Assembly: GCA_963708155.1 (NCBI GenBank)
Contig: OY970183.1
Location: 1,488,001-1,552,000 of the forward strand
Origin: Methylovirgula sp963708155
Lineage (GTDB): Bacteria > Pseudomonadota > Alphaproteobacteria > Rhizobiales > Beijerinckiaceae
Length of the DNA stretch: 64,000 nt
Direction: 5' to 3'
Positions 32,321 to 40,493 of the stretch are shown piece by piece. The position numbers and the translations under genes were made by a program. Numbering within the stretch: position 1 is the first letter of the stretch; every line of letters begins with the position of its first letter. The notes beneath the pieces are model-generated. The model worked only from the letters and a program-made list of their open reading frames with translations, was not told the origin of the DNA and made no database searches.

Positions 32321-33286
32321 TCACGGCGCGGGGATGGCGACCGCGGTGAGATCGAAAGGCAAAGCCGGCTTCGGATCGCTCTTGTCGAAAAGGTGCTTGA
32401 GCTGGCCCTCGGCAACCCAAGCCGTTTGGCCGAGCGGCGTTACACCGGTTGGCCCGTTGAGTCCTTCCTTCAACGTTTCGACGGTTGCTTCGTTGCCGTC
32501 GAATGTCACGCGATCGAGCTTGCCGACCCCCTCGATCATCAGAAAGGAGTCGCCGCCGAGCGGGCGCAGGGCATCCGTCAGGGCAAGCGGTTGCGAAGGC
32601 TCGACGCGGCTGACGGCGGGCTTGCCGTTGGCGATGTCGATACGGAACAATTGGGCGTCCGAATAGGTGTTCGCATAGAGCGTTCCATCGGCACCGAAGG
32701 CGATGCCGTCAAGCCCCATGCCCCCGGCCGGCGGGTCGAATTGTGGATCGCTGATCCAGACGTCGAGTTTTTGCGCCGTGGCGTCGAGTTTGAGAATCTC
32801 GGGCTGGAACGAATTCGTCACAAAGATCGCGCCGTCTCTGTCGATCGCGATATCGTTGCAGAAATTTTTCTTGCCGGGGAAGCGCGCGCTGATCTTGCCG
32901 GCGCCCGTCTTGAGGTCGAAGCCCTTCAGCCAGCTCCCCTTCACGTCGCTGGGGCCGGGGACGCCAAGGGCCGAAAGGTCGTTGGAACAGGCCCAGAGGG
33001 TGCCGGTCTTTTCGTCCGCGACGACGCCGAGAATCGAGCGCGTGCCGAAGGTGCCGGGCTTGATCCAGACATCCGCCGTGCTGGCTCCAGGCGCGGCTCG
33101 GAAAATGCCGCCGCTCGCAAAGCTTCCGGCATAGAGCGTGCCGTCAGCTGTCGCGGTCACGCTTTCGGGATAGGCCGCATCGCCCGGCAGGCTCACGCTG
33201 CCCGGGGCGGCCCAAACCGGGCCTCCCACCAAGAACAGAGCCAGAAATCCTCCAGAGGCGCTCGGCAGGACGAACGGACGGATCAT
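32321..33286 (-). CDS. SMP-30/gluconolactonase-like exported beta-propeller
   Basis: The 321-residue protein starts at 33286 behind GGGGAAG; an ATG 12 codons upstream has no such site. A signal peptide (RPFVLPSASGGFLALFLVGG) ends near VWAAP. Propeller blades repeat SVTATADGTLYAGSFASGGI, NDIAIDRDGAIFVTNSFQPE and GLDGIAFGADGTLYANTYSD, as in SMP-30/gluconolactonase/LRE proteins. Some are lactonases, many are not characterised. It sits directly upstream of the PQQ-type dehydrogenase, so a dehydrogenase-lactonase pair acting on a sugar in the periplasm is plausible but inferred. Confidence 0.8.
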   Translation of the reverse strand: MIRPFVLPSASGGFLALFLVGGPVWAAPGSVSLPGDAAYPESVTATADGTLYAGSFASGGIFRAAPGASTADVWIKPGTFGTRSILGVVADEKTGTLWACSNDLSALGVPGPSDVKGSWLKGFDLKTGAGKISARFPGKKNFCNDIAIDRDGAIFVTNSFQPEILKLDATAQKLDVWISDPQFDPPAGGMGLDGIAFGADGTLYANTYSDAQLFRIDIANGKPAVSRVEPSQPLALTDALRPLGGDSFLMIEGVGKLDRVTFDGNEATVETLKEGLNGPTGVTPLGQTAWVAEGQLKHLFDKSDPKPALPFDLTAVAIPAP

Positions 33287-33410
33287 CAGCTTCCCCGAAC
33301 AATGCACCATACTTGGTGGCATTCAAAAGGCGAGATTCGGTGTAATCTAAAATAGGTGGAAAACCGGCAGCGAGCTAGACTGCTGGCGCCTGGAACTGGG
33401 AGGAGCAGTC

Positions 33411-34496
33411 GTGTGCAGTAAGAAGAACCTCGAAGCCGCACCTGCATTTGTGACATTGTTTCAACGTCTGCGCCCAACGCTTTTCATTCTTGCGACAGCG
33501 GTCTCTTTCGCGCTTTCGGCGCCGGCCTTCGCGGCGCAGCCCGAATTCGGCGGCTATTGCGCCGAAGGGCTCGTCCAGCACCATCTGATCAAGACGAATT
33601 GTAAGGTCAATTGGACGAGCAATGAGGGCAAGACCTATTGCTTTTCCACCGAGGCGGCGAAAGCCGAGTTCCTGAAATCTCCCGAAGAAAACATTGCGCG
33701 AGCGACCGACAATTACGCCGCGAACGCGATCCAGCAGATTGCCGGCGGCATGGATAAATATACTTCCGATGACGCACAGGATTTTATCGACAAATATATC
33801 AAGGCCGAGGCGAGCAAGAACGGCGGTGTCTTCGTCGTCAACGACCCGGTGACGGCGAGTTCGATCCCGCTTGTCTATGAAAAAGTCGATTTTACCCGGA
33901 CCCTTGAAGGCTACGGCTTTTTCCCCGACGTGATCTTCCATGCCCGCGACGATGCTGCAAAGGGATATCTCGTCGATTTCTGGATCGCGCCGCAAGGCGA
34001 CAAGCTTGGCATCCTTGAGACCCGCATCTACGAAGCGCCGGTCAAAGACGGCAACAAATGGACCACGATGGAACGCCAGCCTGTGCCCTGGTGGTGGATC
34101 CCAGCCTCGGAACACCCGGGGCAGACCGAGCAAAAGCGCAGCTGGGAAATCATGTCGGCGATTGATGGCTACATTTCCGCCGAGACCAGCGCGCACAACG
34201 GCGTGCTGACGTTGAAGGACGATAAAACGGGGCAGGAGATTCCGCTCGAGTTCATCGACGTGCATCAGCCGATCCGGCGTCTCAAGGCCGACGGAAAATT
34301 CTTTGCTTGCACCGATTTCAGGAAGAAAGGGACGACGGACCAATTCTACGACATCGATTTCTGGGTCGACGCCAAAAGCGGCAAGATGTCAGTGACCGAT
34401 GTCAAGATTCATAAGGTGCCGGTCCTGATGAATGGATATTACGTGCAGATGTCGCGCTATCACTTCGACAAGAACACGTACGACATCGTTCCGTGA
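33411..34496 (+). CDS. Secreted protein with YHS-like domain and duplicated C-terminal domain
   Basis: The 361-residue protein starts at GTG 33411 with GGGAGGAG upstream. A signal peptide ends near APAFAAQ (about residue 43). Residues 45-95 look like a YHS domain (GGYCAEGLVQHHLIKTNCKV, KTYCFSTEAAKAEFLKSPEE) with Cys pairs fitting metal binding. Two copies of a 95-residue domain follow: FIDKYIKAEASKNGGVFVVN to ETRIYEAPVKDGNKW, and AIDGYISAETSAHNGVLTLK to DVKIHKVPVLMNGYYVQ, sharing IPLVYEKV/IPLEFIDV and YLVDFWIA/YDIDFWVD. The protein is not recognised as a named family. It is monocistronic and divergent from the SMP-30-like gene. Confidence 0.75.
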   Translation: MCSKKNLEAAPAFVTLFQRLRPTLFILATAVSFALSAPAFAAQPEFGGYCAEGLVQHHLIKTNCKVNWTSNEGKTYCFSTEAAKAEFLKSPEENIARATDNYAANAIQQIAGGMDKYTSDDAQDFIDKYIKAEASKNGGVFVVNDPVTASSIPLVYEKVDFTRTLEGYGFFPDVIFHARDDAAKGYLVDFWIAPQGDKLGILETRIYEAPVKDGNKWTTMERQPVPWWWIPASEHPGQTEQKRSWEIMSAIDGYISAETSAHNGVLTLKDDKTGQEIPLEFIDVHQPIRRLKADGKFFACTDFRKKGTTDQFYDIDFWVDAKSGKMSVTDVKIHKVPVLMNGYYVQMSRYHFDKNTYDIVP

Positions 34497-34614
34497 GCAT
34501 GAGAGCCTCCGGCGTCAGGCCGGGGCCTGTCATCGTGGCGATTTCATCCCGCGAGGGTTAACGATGGCGTGTGTAAACTGTCACATCGGGTGGCTATTCC
34601 CGGTGCGAGATCAA

Positions 34615-34643
34615 TTGACATGCCGGACCCGGCCTGCCTTATT
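34615..34643 (+). promoter_or_regulatory. Probable sigma-70 promoter of the lemA operon
   Basis: TTGACA at 34615-34620 is followed after 17 bases by CTTATT, 43 bases before the lemA start. The -35 box is perfect and the -10 moderate. Confidence 0.5.
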
Positions 34644-34685
34644 CCCCGCCTGCAGTCGTTGTTTAAATTTGAGCACGAGGCCTTC

Positions 34686-35285
34686 ATGACACACGCCATT
34701 CCGCGCCTGCGCGCTTTCTTTATCGTCGTCCTCCTCGGCCTGTCAGTCTCGGCCTGCGGCTATAATCAAATTCCGACATTGCAGGAGAATGCGAAGGCCA
34801 AATGGGCCGATGTGCAGAATAATTATCAGCGCCGCGCCGATCTCATCCCCAATCTCGTCGCGACCGTGCAAGGCTATGCCAAGCAGGAGAAGGATGTGCT
34901 GACGCAGGTCACCGAGGCGCGCGCCAAGGCGACGCAAATCCACATCGACGCCAATGACCTGACCGATCCGGCGAAACTCAAGGCATTCCAGGACGCACAG
35001 GCGCAACTCGGCGGCGCGCTCGGCCGCCTGCTCGCGGTCAGCGAAAATTACCCCGATCTGAAGTCGAACCAGAATTTCCTGGCGTTGCAATCGCAGCTCG
35101 AGGGCACGGAGAACCGTATCGCTGTCTCGCGTCGCGATTATATCGAGGCGGTGCGGCAATATAATACCGCGCTCGTCACCTTCCCCGGAATCCTCTGGGC
35201 CTCGACCGTCTTCCGCAATGACAAGCCGATGGCGGAATTTGCCGCCAATGATAACGCCCAGACGGCGCCGCAGGTGAAGTTCTGA
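34686..35285 (+). CDS. lemA: LemA-family lipoprotein
   Basis: The 199-residue protein has a lipoprotein signal (FFIVVLLGLSVSAC with lipobox LSVSAC, Cys about residue 23). The LemA domain follows: YNQIPTLQENAKAKWADVQN, YQRRADLIPNLVATVQGYAK, and the helical bundle to YNTALVTFPGILWA. LemA proteins are of unknown molecular role and often sit beside TPM-domain genes, as here. It is followed 39 bases later by the first TPM gene, so the three form one operon. Confidence 0.93.
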   Translation: MTHAIPRLRAFFIVVLLGLSVSACGYNQIPTLQENAKAKWADVQNNYQRRADLIPNLVATVQGYAKQEKDVLTQVTEARAKATQIHIDANDLTDPAKLKAFQDAQAQLGGALGRLLAVSENYPDLKSNQNFLALQSQLEGTENRIAVSRRDYIEAVRQYNTALVTFPGILWASTVFRNDKPMAEFAANDNAQTAPQVKF

Positions 35286-35324
35286 GCGTGAAATTCTGAC
35301 CCGGCTGGCGCGGGAGGCGGTGGC

Positions 35325-36134
35325 ATGATCCCGAATCGCGCAAGAGCCTGGCTTGCATCCCGCAGCGCGCGCGCGATCCTCGCGGTCGCCGCGCTTTTCT
35401 GTGTCCTCGCCTGCGCGCAGGTCGCCGCCTACGCCTATAATTTCCCGGCGCTCACCGGCCGTGTCGTCGATCAGGCGAATATCATCCCGGAGGCGACGCG
35501 GCAGGAGATCACGCAAAAGCTCGCCAATCTCGAACAGAAATCCGGCATCCAGCTCGTCGTCGCGACGGTCAATTCGCTCGAAGACGGCGACATCGAGACC
35601 TATGCCAACGAGCTCTTCCGCACCTGGAAGCTCGGCGAGAAGGACAAGAACAACGGCGTTCTGCTGCTCGTCGCGCCGAACGAGCACAAGGTCCGTATCG
35701 AAGTCGGCTATGGCCTCGAAGGCACGCTGACCGACGCCTTGTCGAAGCTCATCATCATCAATGCGATGACGCCGCGCTTCAAGGCGGGCGATTTCGGCGG
35801 CGGCATTTCGCGCGGCGTCGATGACATTATCACGGTGCTGACGACGGATTCGTCCGAATGGCAGTCGCGCCTGCAGGTGCGCGCCGATCAGGACAATAAT
35901 TCCCAGGCGATCGGCTGGGTGCTGATCGTCGGCTTCATCGTCTTCATCGCGCTGCTCGGCATCTCGCCCGGCTTCCGCTGGTTTTTCTTCAATGTCCTTT
36001 TGAACATATTGTTGAGCTCCGGCAGTTCGCGCGGCGGCGGCTTCTCCGACGGCGGCTCATGGGGCGGTGGCGGTGGGGGCTTTTCCGGCGGCGGCGGTTC
36101 GTCGGGCGGCGGCGGCGCCTCGGGAGATTGGTGA
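35325..36134 (+). CDS. TPM-domain membrane protein (YgcG-like)
   Basis: The 269-residue protein has an N-terminal signal (ARAILAVAALFCVLACAQVA), then a TPM domain over about 38-165 (ALTGRVVDQANIIPEATRQE, IETYANELFRTWKLGEKDKN, RIEVGYGLEGTLTDALS). One membrane helix follows at about 190-215 (IGWVLIVGFIVFIALLGISP), and a Gly/Ser-rich tail (GGGFSGGGGSSGGGGASGDW). The Gly tail is usual in this family. TPM domains have been linked to phosphatase-like folds and photosystem repair in plants; bacterial function is unsettled. Confidence 0.92.
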   Translation: MIPNRARAWLASRSARAILAVAALFCVLACAQVAAYAYNFPALTGRVVDQANIIPEATRQEITQKLANLEQKSGIQLVVATVNSLEDGDIETYANELFRTWKLGEKDKNNGVLLLVAPNEHKVRIEVGYGLEGTLTDALSKLIIINAMTPRFKAGDFGGGISRGVDDIITVLTTDSSEWQSRLQVRADQDNNSQAIGWVLIVGFIVFIALLGISPGFRWFFFNVLLNILLSSGSSRGGGFSDGGSWGGGGGGFSGGGGSSGGGGASGDW

Positions 36135-36742
36135 TGATCTCGCAGACAGACCGCGACCGCATCTCGGATGCAATCCGCACCGCCGAAGCGCGTACCTCGG
36201 GCGAGATCGTCTGCGTTCTTGCGGAAAGCTCGTCGCAGCCCGGGGCGCTGCCGATCCTCATCGCGGCGATCGTCGCGCTGGCGCTGCCGTGGCTCCTCGT
36301 CGCCTATACCGATTTCGCAGTCGAGCGCATTCTGCTCCTGCAAGTTCTCGTCTTTGTGCTGCTGGCGATTCTGCTTCTGCTGCCGCCGGTCTATATGGCG
36401 CTGATCCCACGCCGGGCACGCCGGGCGGCGGCGCACCGGGTTGCCGCCGAGCAGTTCGTCGTCCGCGGCATTGCCCGCAAGAAGGACCGCAACGGGATTT
36501 TGATCTTCGTCTCGCTGGCCGAGCGTTATGCGCGCATCATCGCGGACGAGGGCATTGCCGCGCGCATTCCCCAGGCCGAATGGCAGGCGGCGGTCGATGG
36601 CCTCATTGTGCAAATGCGCGCCGGCCGGATCGCCGAGGGTTTCATCGGCGCCATCGGCGCGTGCGGCGACGTCCTGGCGGCGCATTTTCCGCGCACGCCG
36701 GGCAGCGGCGACGAATTGCCGGACCGGATTTACCTCATTTAA
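36134..36742 (+). CDS. Second TPM-domain membrane protein
   Basis: The 202-residue protein starts with TERDR-type helix MISQTDRDRISDAIRTAEAR and TSGEIVCVLAE, then two membrane helices (PILIAAIVALALPWLLVAY; ILLLQVLVFVLLAILLLLPP) inserted in the domain. The TPM end is KKDRNGILIFVSLAERYARI and VDGLIVQMRAGRIAEGFIGA. Its ATG shares one base with the TGA of the first TPM gene, so translation is coupled. It fits the COG3762-type partner of LemA operons. Confidence 0.9.
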   Translation: MISQTDRDRISDAIRTAEARTSGEIVCVLAESSSQPGALPILIAAIVALALPWLLVAYTDFAVERILLLQVLVFVLLAILLLLPPVYMALIPRRARRAAAHRVAAEQFVVRGIARKKDRNGILIFVSLAERYARIIADEGIAARIPQAEWQAAVDGLIVQMRAGRIAEGFIGAIGACGDVLAAHFPRTPGSGDELPDRIYLI

Positions 36743-36886
36743 AGCGCGCGGCGGCGATATGCCTCGCGGGCGGCGCTGGACAGGCGCAGCCTTGAGTGGA
36801 ATTTGAGACTTGGAATGCCCATCTCTCGTATTGCGGTCCTGCGTCTCAGCAGTTGAAAATTCATCCGCCCCATCCGGAGCTGCGCA

Positions 36887-38263
36887 ATGAGTGAACCCGC
36901 CGTCACCCGCCCGGCCGCCGACCTGCCCGTCGCGCCGCTCGGGCCGAGCGACCAGACAGAATATAATGTTGTGATCGTCGGCGGCGGCGCTGCTGGGCTC
37001 GAGCTTGCGACGCAGCTTGGCGACCGCTTCCGCCGCACCAAGGCCGGCCGCGTCACCCTGATCGACCGGGTGCGGACGCATCTTTGGAAGCCGCTGCTTC
37101 ATTCCGTCGCCGCCGGCAGCATGGACCCGAGCGAGCACGAGCTCGATTATCTCGCCCAGGCCTATTGGCATAACTTCCGCTATCGCTTCGGCGAGATGGT
37201 CGGCATCGACCGCGAGCGCAAGCTCGTGTTGATGGCGCCGACCTATGATGAGGAAGACCGCCTCATCACCCCGGCGCGCAGCATCCCCTACGATACGCTG
37301 GTCATCGCCATCGGCAGCATCACCAACGATTTCGGGACGCCCGGCGTCGCTGAATTCGCCGTGCCGCTGGAGACGACGGAGCAGGCCAAAAGGTTCAACC
37401 GTCGGCTCATCAACGCCTGCCTGCGCGCCCACACGCAGGCGGAGCCGATCCGGCCCGGCCAGCTCCACGTCGCCATCGTCGGCGCCGGCGCGACCGGCAC
37501 CGAGCTTGCCGCCGAGCTCTATCGCACGGTGCGCGAAGTGATCGCCTTCGGCATGGACCGGATCGATCCCGCGGCCGATATCCGCATCATCCTGCTTGAG
37601 GCGGGTCCGCGCATCTTGCCGGCGCTACCGGAGGCTCTTGCCCAGTCGACCGTCGAGACGCTGCAGGGCCTCGGTGTCGAAGTGCGCACCAATGCGCGGG
37701 TTTCGGCCGTCCAGGCGGATGGTATCCGTCTCGCCTCGGGCGAGTTCATCCCGTCGGAGCTCGTCGTCTGGGCCGCGGGCGTGAAGGCGCCCGACGTCCT
37801 GAAGGACATCGGCGGTCTCGAGACCAATCGCGTCAACCAGCTCGTCGTGACACAGACGCTGCAGACGACGCGCGACCCGAACATTTTTGCGATCGGCGAT
37901 TGCGCCGCCTGTCCGCTTGACGATAGCGGCGCGACCGTGCCGCCGCGTGCCCAGGCGGCGCATCAGGAGGCGAGCCATCTCCTCAAACAGATCCCGAGAT
38001 ACATGAAGGGCGAGCCGGTGGAGCCCTATCATTATCGCGATTTCGGCTCGCTCGTTTCGCTCGGTCGCTACAGCACGGTCGGCAATCTGATGGGCTTCAT
38101 CATCGGCCGCAATTTCCGCGTCGAAGGTCTTTTCGCGCGGCTGATGTACCGTTCGCTCTACAAGATGCACGAATACGCGCTGCACGGCGGCCGCTGGATT
38201 TTCCTGGCGATCCTGGCGCGCGGCCTGTCGCGCCGCGCCGAGCCGGAGGTCAAGTTGCACTGA
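36887..38263 (+). CDS. ndh: Type II NADH:quinone oxidoreductase-like FAD enzyme
   Basis: The 458-residue protein has two dinucleotide-binding motifs: FAD GGGAAGLELATQLG (about 33-46) and NAD VGAGATGTELAAEL (about 197-210). NIFAIGDCAACPLDDSG binds FAD, and AQAAHQEASHLLKQIPRYMK is typical of NDH-2. The C-terminal amphipathic/hydrophobic stretch (RSLYKMHEYALHGGRWIFLA) anchors it to the inner face of the membrane. It oxidises NADH and reduces quinone without pumping protons, feeding the bc1 complex. It stands alone with GGAG before the start. A sulfide:quinone-type role is less likely given the quinone-site pattern. Confidence 0.9.
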   Translation: MSEPAVTRPAADLPVAPLGPSDQTEYNVVIVGGGAAGLELATQLGDRFRRTKAGRVTLIDRVRTHLWKPLLHSVAAGSMDPSEHELDYLAQAYWHNFRYRFGEMVGIDRERKLVLMAPTYDEEDRLITPARSIPYDTLVIAIGSITNDFGTPGVAEFAVPLETTEQAKRFNRRLINACLRAHTQAEPIRPGQLHVAIVGAGATGTELAAELYRTVREVIAFGMDRIDPAADIRIILLEAGPRILPALPEALAQSTVETLQGLGVEVRTNARVSAVQADGIRLASGEFIPSELVVWAAGVKAPDVLKDIGGLETNRVNQLVVTQTLQTTRDPNIFAIGDCAACPLDDSGATVPPRAQAAHQEASHLLKQIPRYMKGEPVEPYHYRDFGSLVSLGRYSTVGNLMGFIIGRNFRVEGLFARLMYRSLYKMHEYALHGGRWIFLAILARGLSRRAEPEVKLH

Positions 38264-38297
38264 GAAAGGCGCGGCTGGGGCCGCGCCGATCGCGCGT

Positions 38298-39779
38298 TTA
38301 TTCCGCCGCCACGGCGCCCTGGCTGTCGCTCTCGCAGGCGATCGGCGCCGGCGCCAGATGCGCCGTCTCGGGGTCGGGCGCTCCGGCGGCTTCGAGCACG
38401 GCGGCGCGCCATTCCTTCTTGATCGGCAACAGCGGCGGCATCGGCGCTACCGTCGGGTCGGCCGTCGGCGGGGCGATCGAATCGATATGATCGGTCTTGG
38501 CCGCCTTGCGCATGAAGGCATTATAGACCGCCCATTGCGCCTTATGCCGCTTGTCCATCCACGGGAAGCGCCGCGCCATCGACGACAGCGCATAGAAATT
38601 TTCATAGGCCCGCGCGTGACCGACGCGCAATTCGTCCGGCTCCATCTGTGCCGGCAGATAGGTCACATGGCCCTGATCGTACATCGTCCAATCATAGGAG
38701 ACGATACGATTGGCCTTGCGCAGCTCATACCAGGTCAGCGTACCGGGATAGGGTGTCAGCACCGAATAGGCGCAGGCGTCGTAATTCGCGTCGACGTTGA
38801 ACTTCACCGTCTCGTCGAAGACATCGAGGCCGTCGCCGTCGAAGCCGAACATGAACAGACCGAACACCATAATCCCGTAGGAATGGACTTTCTCGACCAG
38901 CGCGGCGAATTGGTCGGGGCGGTTGACGTGCTTGTGCACGCTGGTCAGGGTCGAGCGGGTGATCGATTCGAAACCGATGCTGAGCAAGGTGCAGCCGCTT
39001 TCGGCCGCGAGTTCGAGCATCTCATCGTCCTGTGCGAGCTTCGAGGTGACGCCCGCCTGCCATTGGATGCCGCGGCCCTTCAGCGCCCGCATCACTTCCT
39101 TCGGCCGCTCCGGCGTGCCGAAGAAGTCGGCATCGTTGATGGAAATGGTACGCTCGCCGCATTCCTCCATCTCGCGGATCACCTCATCGACGGGGCGATA
39201 GCGGAACTTGAGGCCGTTCATCAGCGGCTCGGCGCAGAAGGTACAACCCTGATGGCAGCCGCGCGAGGTCTGAACGAAGGTGCGGTTGACGTAGCGGTTC
39301 TTTTTCAAGAGGTCGTAGCGCGGCATCGCCATATTGACCATCGGATGCAGGCCGGCGGCGCGATAGGTGCCGCGCATTTCGCCGTTCTTCAGATCGTCGA
39401 GCAGCTTGCCCATGATGAGTTCGACTTCGCCGATCACCACGGCATCGCAGTGCTGCAACGCCTCCTTGGGCATAAAGCTCGGATGCACGCCGCCCATGAC
39501 GACCGGCACGCCCTTGGCGCGGAACTTGTCGGCGATCTCGTAGCCGCGGTTCACATAGCTCGTCATCGCCGAGATGCCGACGAGATCGCATTCGATATCG
39601 AAATCGATGGTTTCGATATTCTCGTCGGTCAGGATCACCTCATATTGATCGCGCGGAATGCACGCGGCCACCGCCAGCAAGCCGGCGAGCGGTGAATAGA
39701 GGGCGCGATTGAAATAGATTGGCCGCGTCGTCAGCGAATCTGTCTTGGGGTTGATGAGATGGATGACACGTGAGCGCAA
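38298..39779 (-). CDS. B12-binding-domain radical SAM protein
   Basis: The 493-residue protein has a TTG start behind GGGGAGGG. Residues 1-140 fit a cobalamin-binding Rossmann fold (LAGLLAVAACIPRDQYEVIL, DLVGISAMTSYVNRGYEIAD, VVMGGVHPSFMPKEAL). The radical SAM motif is CHQGCTFC (about residues 174-181) in TSRGCHQGCTFCAEP. The barrel continues ISINDADFFGTPERPKEVMR to VFGLFMFGFDGDGLDVFDE. The C-terminus adds about 100 residues ending in a Pro/Ala-rich tail. Relatives include methylases of hopanoids (HpnP/HpnR group) and BchE-like cyclases; I cannot pick among them. No pathway genes flank it. Confidence 0.85.
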   Translation of the reverse strand: MRSRVIHLINPKTDSLTTRPIYFNRALYSPLAGLLAVAACIPRDQYEVILTDENIETIDFDIECDLVGISAMTSYVNRGYEIADKFRAKGVPVVMGGVHPSFMPKEALQHCDAVVIGEVELIMGKLLDDLKNGEMRGTYRAAGLHPMVNMAMPRYDLLKKNRYVNRTFVQTSRGCHQGCTFCAEPLMNGLKFRYRPVDEVIREMEECGERTISINDADFFGTPERPKEVMRALKGRGIQWQAGVTSKLAQDDEMLELAAESGCTLLSIGFESITRSTLTSVHKHVNRPDQFAALVEKVHSYGIMVFGLFMFGFDGDGLDVFDETVKFNVDANYDACAYSVLTPYPGTLTWYELRKANRIVSYDWTMYDQGHVTYLPAQMEPDELRVGHARAYENFYALSSMARRFPWMDKRHKAQWAVYNAFMRKAAKTDHIDSIAPPTADPTVAPMPPLLPIKKEWRAAVLEAAGAPDPETAHLAPAPIACESDSQGAVAAE

Positions 39780-40073
39780 GTGGCCCTCCCCGGCTCGACT
39801 GGATCGAAACGCAAGCCTAACACGAAGTTGGTGTTTTGCCTGTCAAATTTGCTGAGGTCAACGTGCGCCTCGCGGCGCAGCATTTCCGCGAGCTGTGGCT
39901 TGGCCTGCGCCGCTTCTATCCGTAACCACACTCTCTATTCGCGATACGACCCTTCTGGGGCGTAGCCGGGACAGTTGCGCGGCGCTATGATCGCCGATCA
40001 TAACCAAGCAAATTTTGGCCGCACGAGATGTGGCGCCAGTCGTATCGCGTGTGGTTCTTCGAGGGAGGACGAT

Positions 40074-40490
40074 ATGAACGCGCGGACATTTTTCATAGTC
40101 CAGGCTATCGTCGCGATTGTTTTTGCGCTCGGGTTCCTGATCATACCGCGCGCCGTCAGTCATATTTACGGGGCCGTCTCCGGGCCCGTGGCGATCCTTG
40201 CTTTCCGCTATTTCGGCGTGGCTTTGCTCGGCATCGGCCTCATATTCTGGTTCGCCAAGGACGTGACGGACGCCGAGGCCCGCAGGGCCATCCTCGGCGG
40301 AGCCTGCATTGCGAACCAGATCGGCGTCGTGGTCTCGCTTTGGGGGACGGCCTCCGGCATTATGAACGGACTCGGCTGGACGGTCGTCCTTCTTTACATC
40401 CTGCTGGCCGCCGGGTGCTTCTACTTCCGCGATGACCGGGTGCTGACTTTGGAGTCATTGCCGCTTGGTGCGCTGAAACGCAGGTCCTGA
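40074..40490 (+). CDS. Small four-helix membrane protein
   Basis: The 138-residue protein starts at 40074 behind GAGGGAGG. It has four membrane helices: FFIVQAIVAIVFALGFLIIP, GPVAILAFRYFGVALLGIGL, ILGGACIANQIGVVVSLWG and GLGWTVVLLYILLAAGCFYF. No family is named with confidence; similar four-helix proteins are common in soil bacteria. It converges on the hydrolase gene with 3 bases between stops. Confidence 0.7.
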   Translation: MNARTFFIVQAIVAIVFALGFLIIPRAVSHIYGAVSGPVAILAFRYFGVALLGIGLIFWFAKDVTDAEARRAILGGACIANQIGVVVSLWGTASGIMNGLGWTVVLLYILLAAGCFYFRDDRVLTLESLPLGALKRRS

Positions 40491-40493
40491 ACG

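Noticed and set aside
30762..32666. A 634-codon open frame on the plus strand opposite the sorbosone-dehydrogenase-like gene
   Set aside because: It is the mirror of a strongly supported gene in GC-rich DNA. Its product is rich in Arg, Gly, Glu and Asp without any domain.
35888..37468. A 526-codon minus-strand frame over the TPM and NDH-2 genes
   Set aside because: It is a shadow of three real genes. Low-complexity Arg/Pro/Gln-rich text and no start site.
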